DNA of 5,534 bases, taken from the NCBI GenBank assembly GCA_021809225.1, contig JAKBAL010000175.1:1-5534 (forward strand). Direction: 5' to 3'. The DNA comes from Pseudomonadota bacterium (GTDB lineage Bacteria > Pseudomonadota > Alphaproteobacteria > UBA9655). Under the pieces are notes generated by a model. The model did not search any database. It was not told the DNA's origin and saw only the letters and a program-made list of their open reading frames with translations. The translations under genes were made by a program, and so were the position numbers. Shown here in pieces: positions 5,359 through 5,534 of this stretch. Numbering within the stretch: position 1 is the first letter of the stretch; every line of letters starts with the position of its first letter.

Positions 5359-5534
5359 CTATTCATTGATATAATTATAAATAAGACCCGCTCTAATCCA
5401 GTGCGAATTGTCGCATTCCCCGCTGCTCTCTTCTCCACTGTAAGTACTGGAGTCTGTATCAAAATCAGAATCACGTCTAATCCAAATGATACAAAGGGTT
5501 CCAAAAAATTACTTATAGAGTTATTTAAAAAAAA
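5359..5534 (-). pseudogene. Possible frameshifted C-terminal fragment of a beta-barrel-like protein, entering from the right edge
   Basis: Two minus-strand frames read as protein-like and seem to join. One enters from the right edge and includes LEPFVSFGLD. The other, open over 5362-5508 and ending at TAG 5359-5361, reads RRDSDFDTDSSTYSGEE and then WIRAGLIYNYINE. Joined near 5475-5480 they would give an alternating hydrophobic/polar strand, an acidic Ser/Asp-rich turn and a final strand, reminiscent of the last hairpin of outer-membrane beta-barrels. The frame change could be a real mutation or a sequencing error. The family is not recognised, and ordinary intergenic DNA cannot be excluded. 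Confidence 0.3.

Noticed and set aside
1..5534. CRISPR array, insertion sequence, phage, toxin-antitoxin or defence system
   Set aside because: No regularly spaced repeats, transposase or integrase motifs, or defence-type domains are seen; the recognised genes are all housekeeping or metabolic.

Overview
The window looks like chromosomal housekeeping DNA from a moderately AT-rich alphaproteobacterium. This is inferred from the etfB-etfA-hbd order, the xseB-ispA pair and the protein flavour. The AT richness and a long, apparently decayed intergenic stretch would fit a host-associated lineage such as Holosporales- or Rickettsiales-like bacteria, but nothing here proves the order or genus.

Left part (1-852) is read leftwards. 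A good sigma70-type promoter (824-852) drives a tRNA-Pro(GGG) gene with an encoded CCA (738-814). The divalent-cation tolerance gene cutA (402-722) follows only 15 bases behind it, and an intrinsic terminator overlaps the cutA stop codon (380-410). A second promoter with a perfect TTGACA box (340-368) starts ribosomal protein L13 (rplM), whose 3' end runs off the left edge (1-303).

The middle (853-1520) is a gene-poor stretch between the leftward and rightward units. It has no convincing gene, several short inverted repeats, and possible remnants of coding sequence. Its right end holds a candidate promoter and a strong Shine-Dalgarno for etfB, and an 8-bp inverted repeat overlaps that Shine-Dalgarno.

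The right part (1521-5271) is a tightly packed rightward cluster: etfB and etfA (both ETF subunits, sharing one base), hbd (3-hydroxybutyryl-CoA dehydrogenase), xseB (exonuclease VII small subunit, 8 bases after hbd) and ispA (farnesyl diphosphate synthase, overlapping xseB by 41 bases). The first three fit fatty-acid, branched-chain or C4 acyl-CoA oxidation: hbd makes the 3-ketoacyl-CoA, and ETF carries electrons from acyl-CoA dehydrogenases to the respiratory chain. xseB-ispA is a common bacterial pairing, but the dxs gene that often follows is absent.

The ispA stop codon lies inside a 13-bp perfect inverted repeat. Beyond it, the last ~170 bases carry on the minus strand what may be the frameshifted C-terminal end of a beta-barrel-like protein entering from the right edge. 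I see no CRISPR array, insertion sequence, phage gene or clearly new system.
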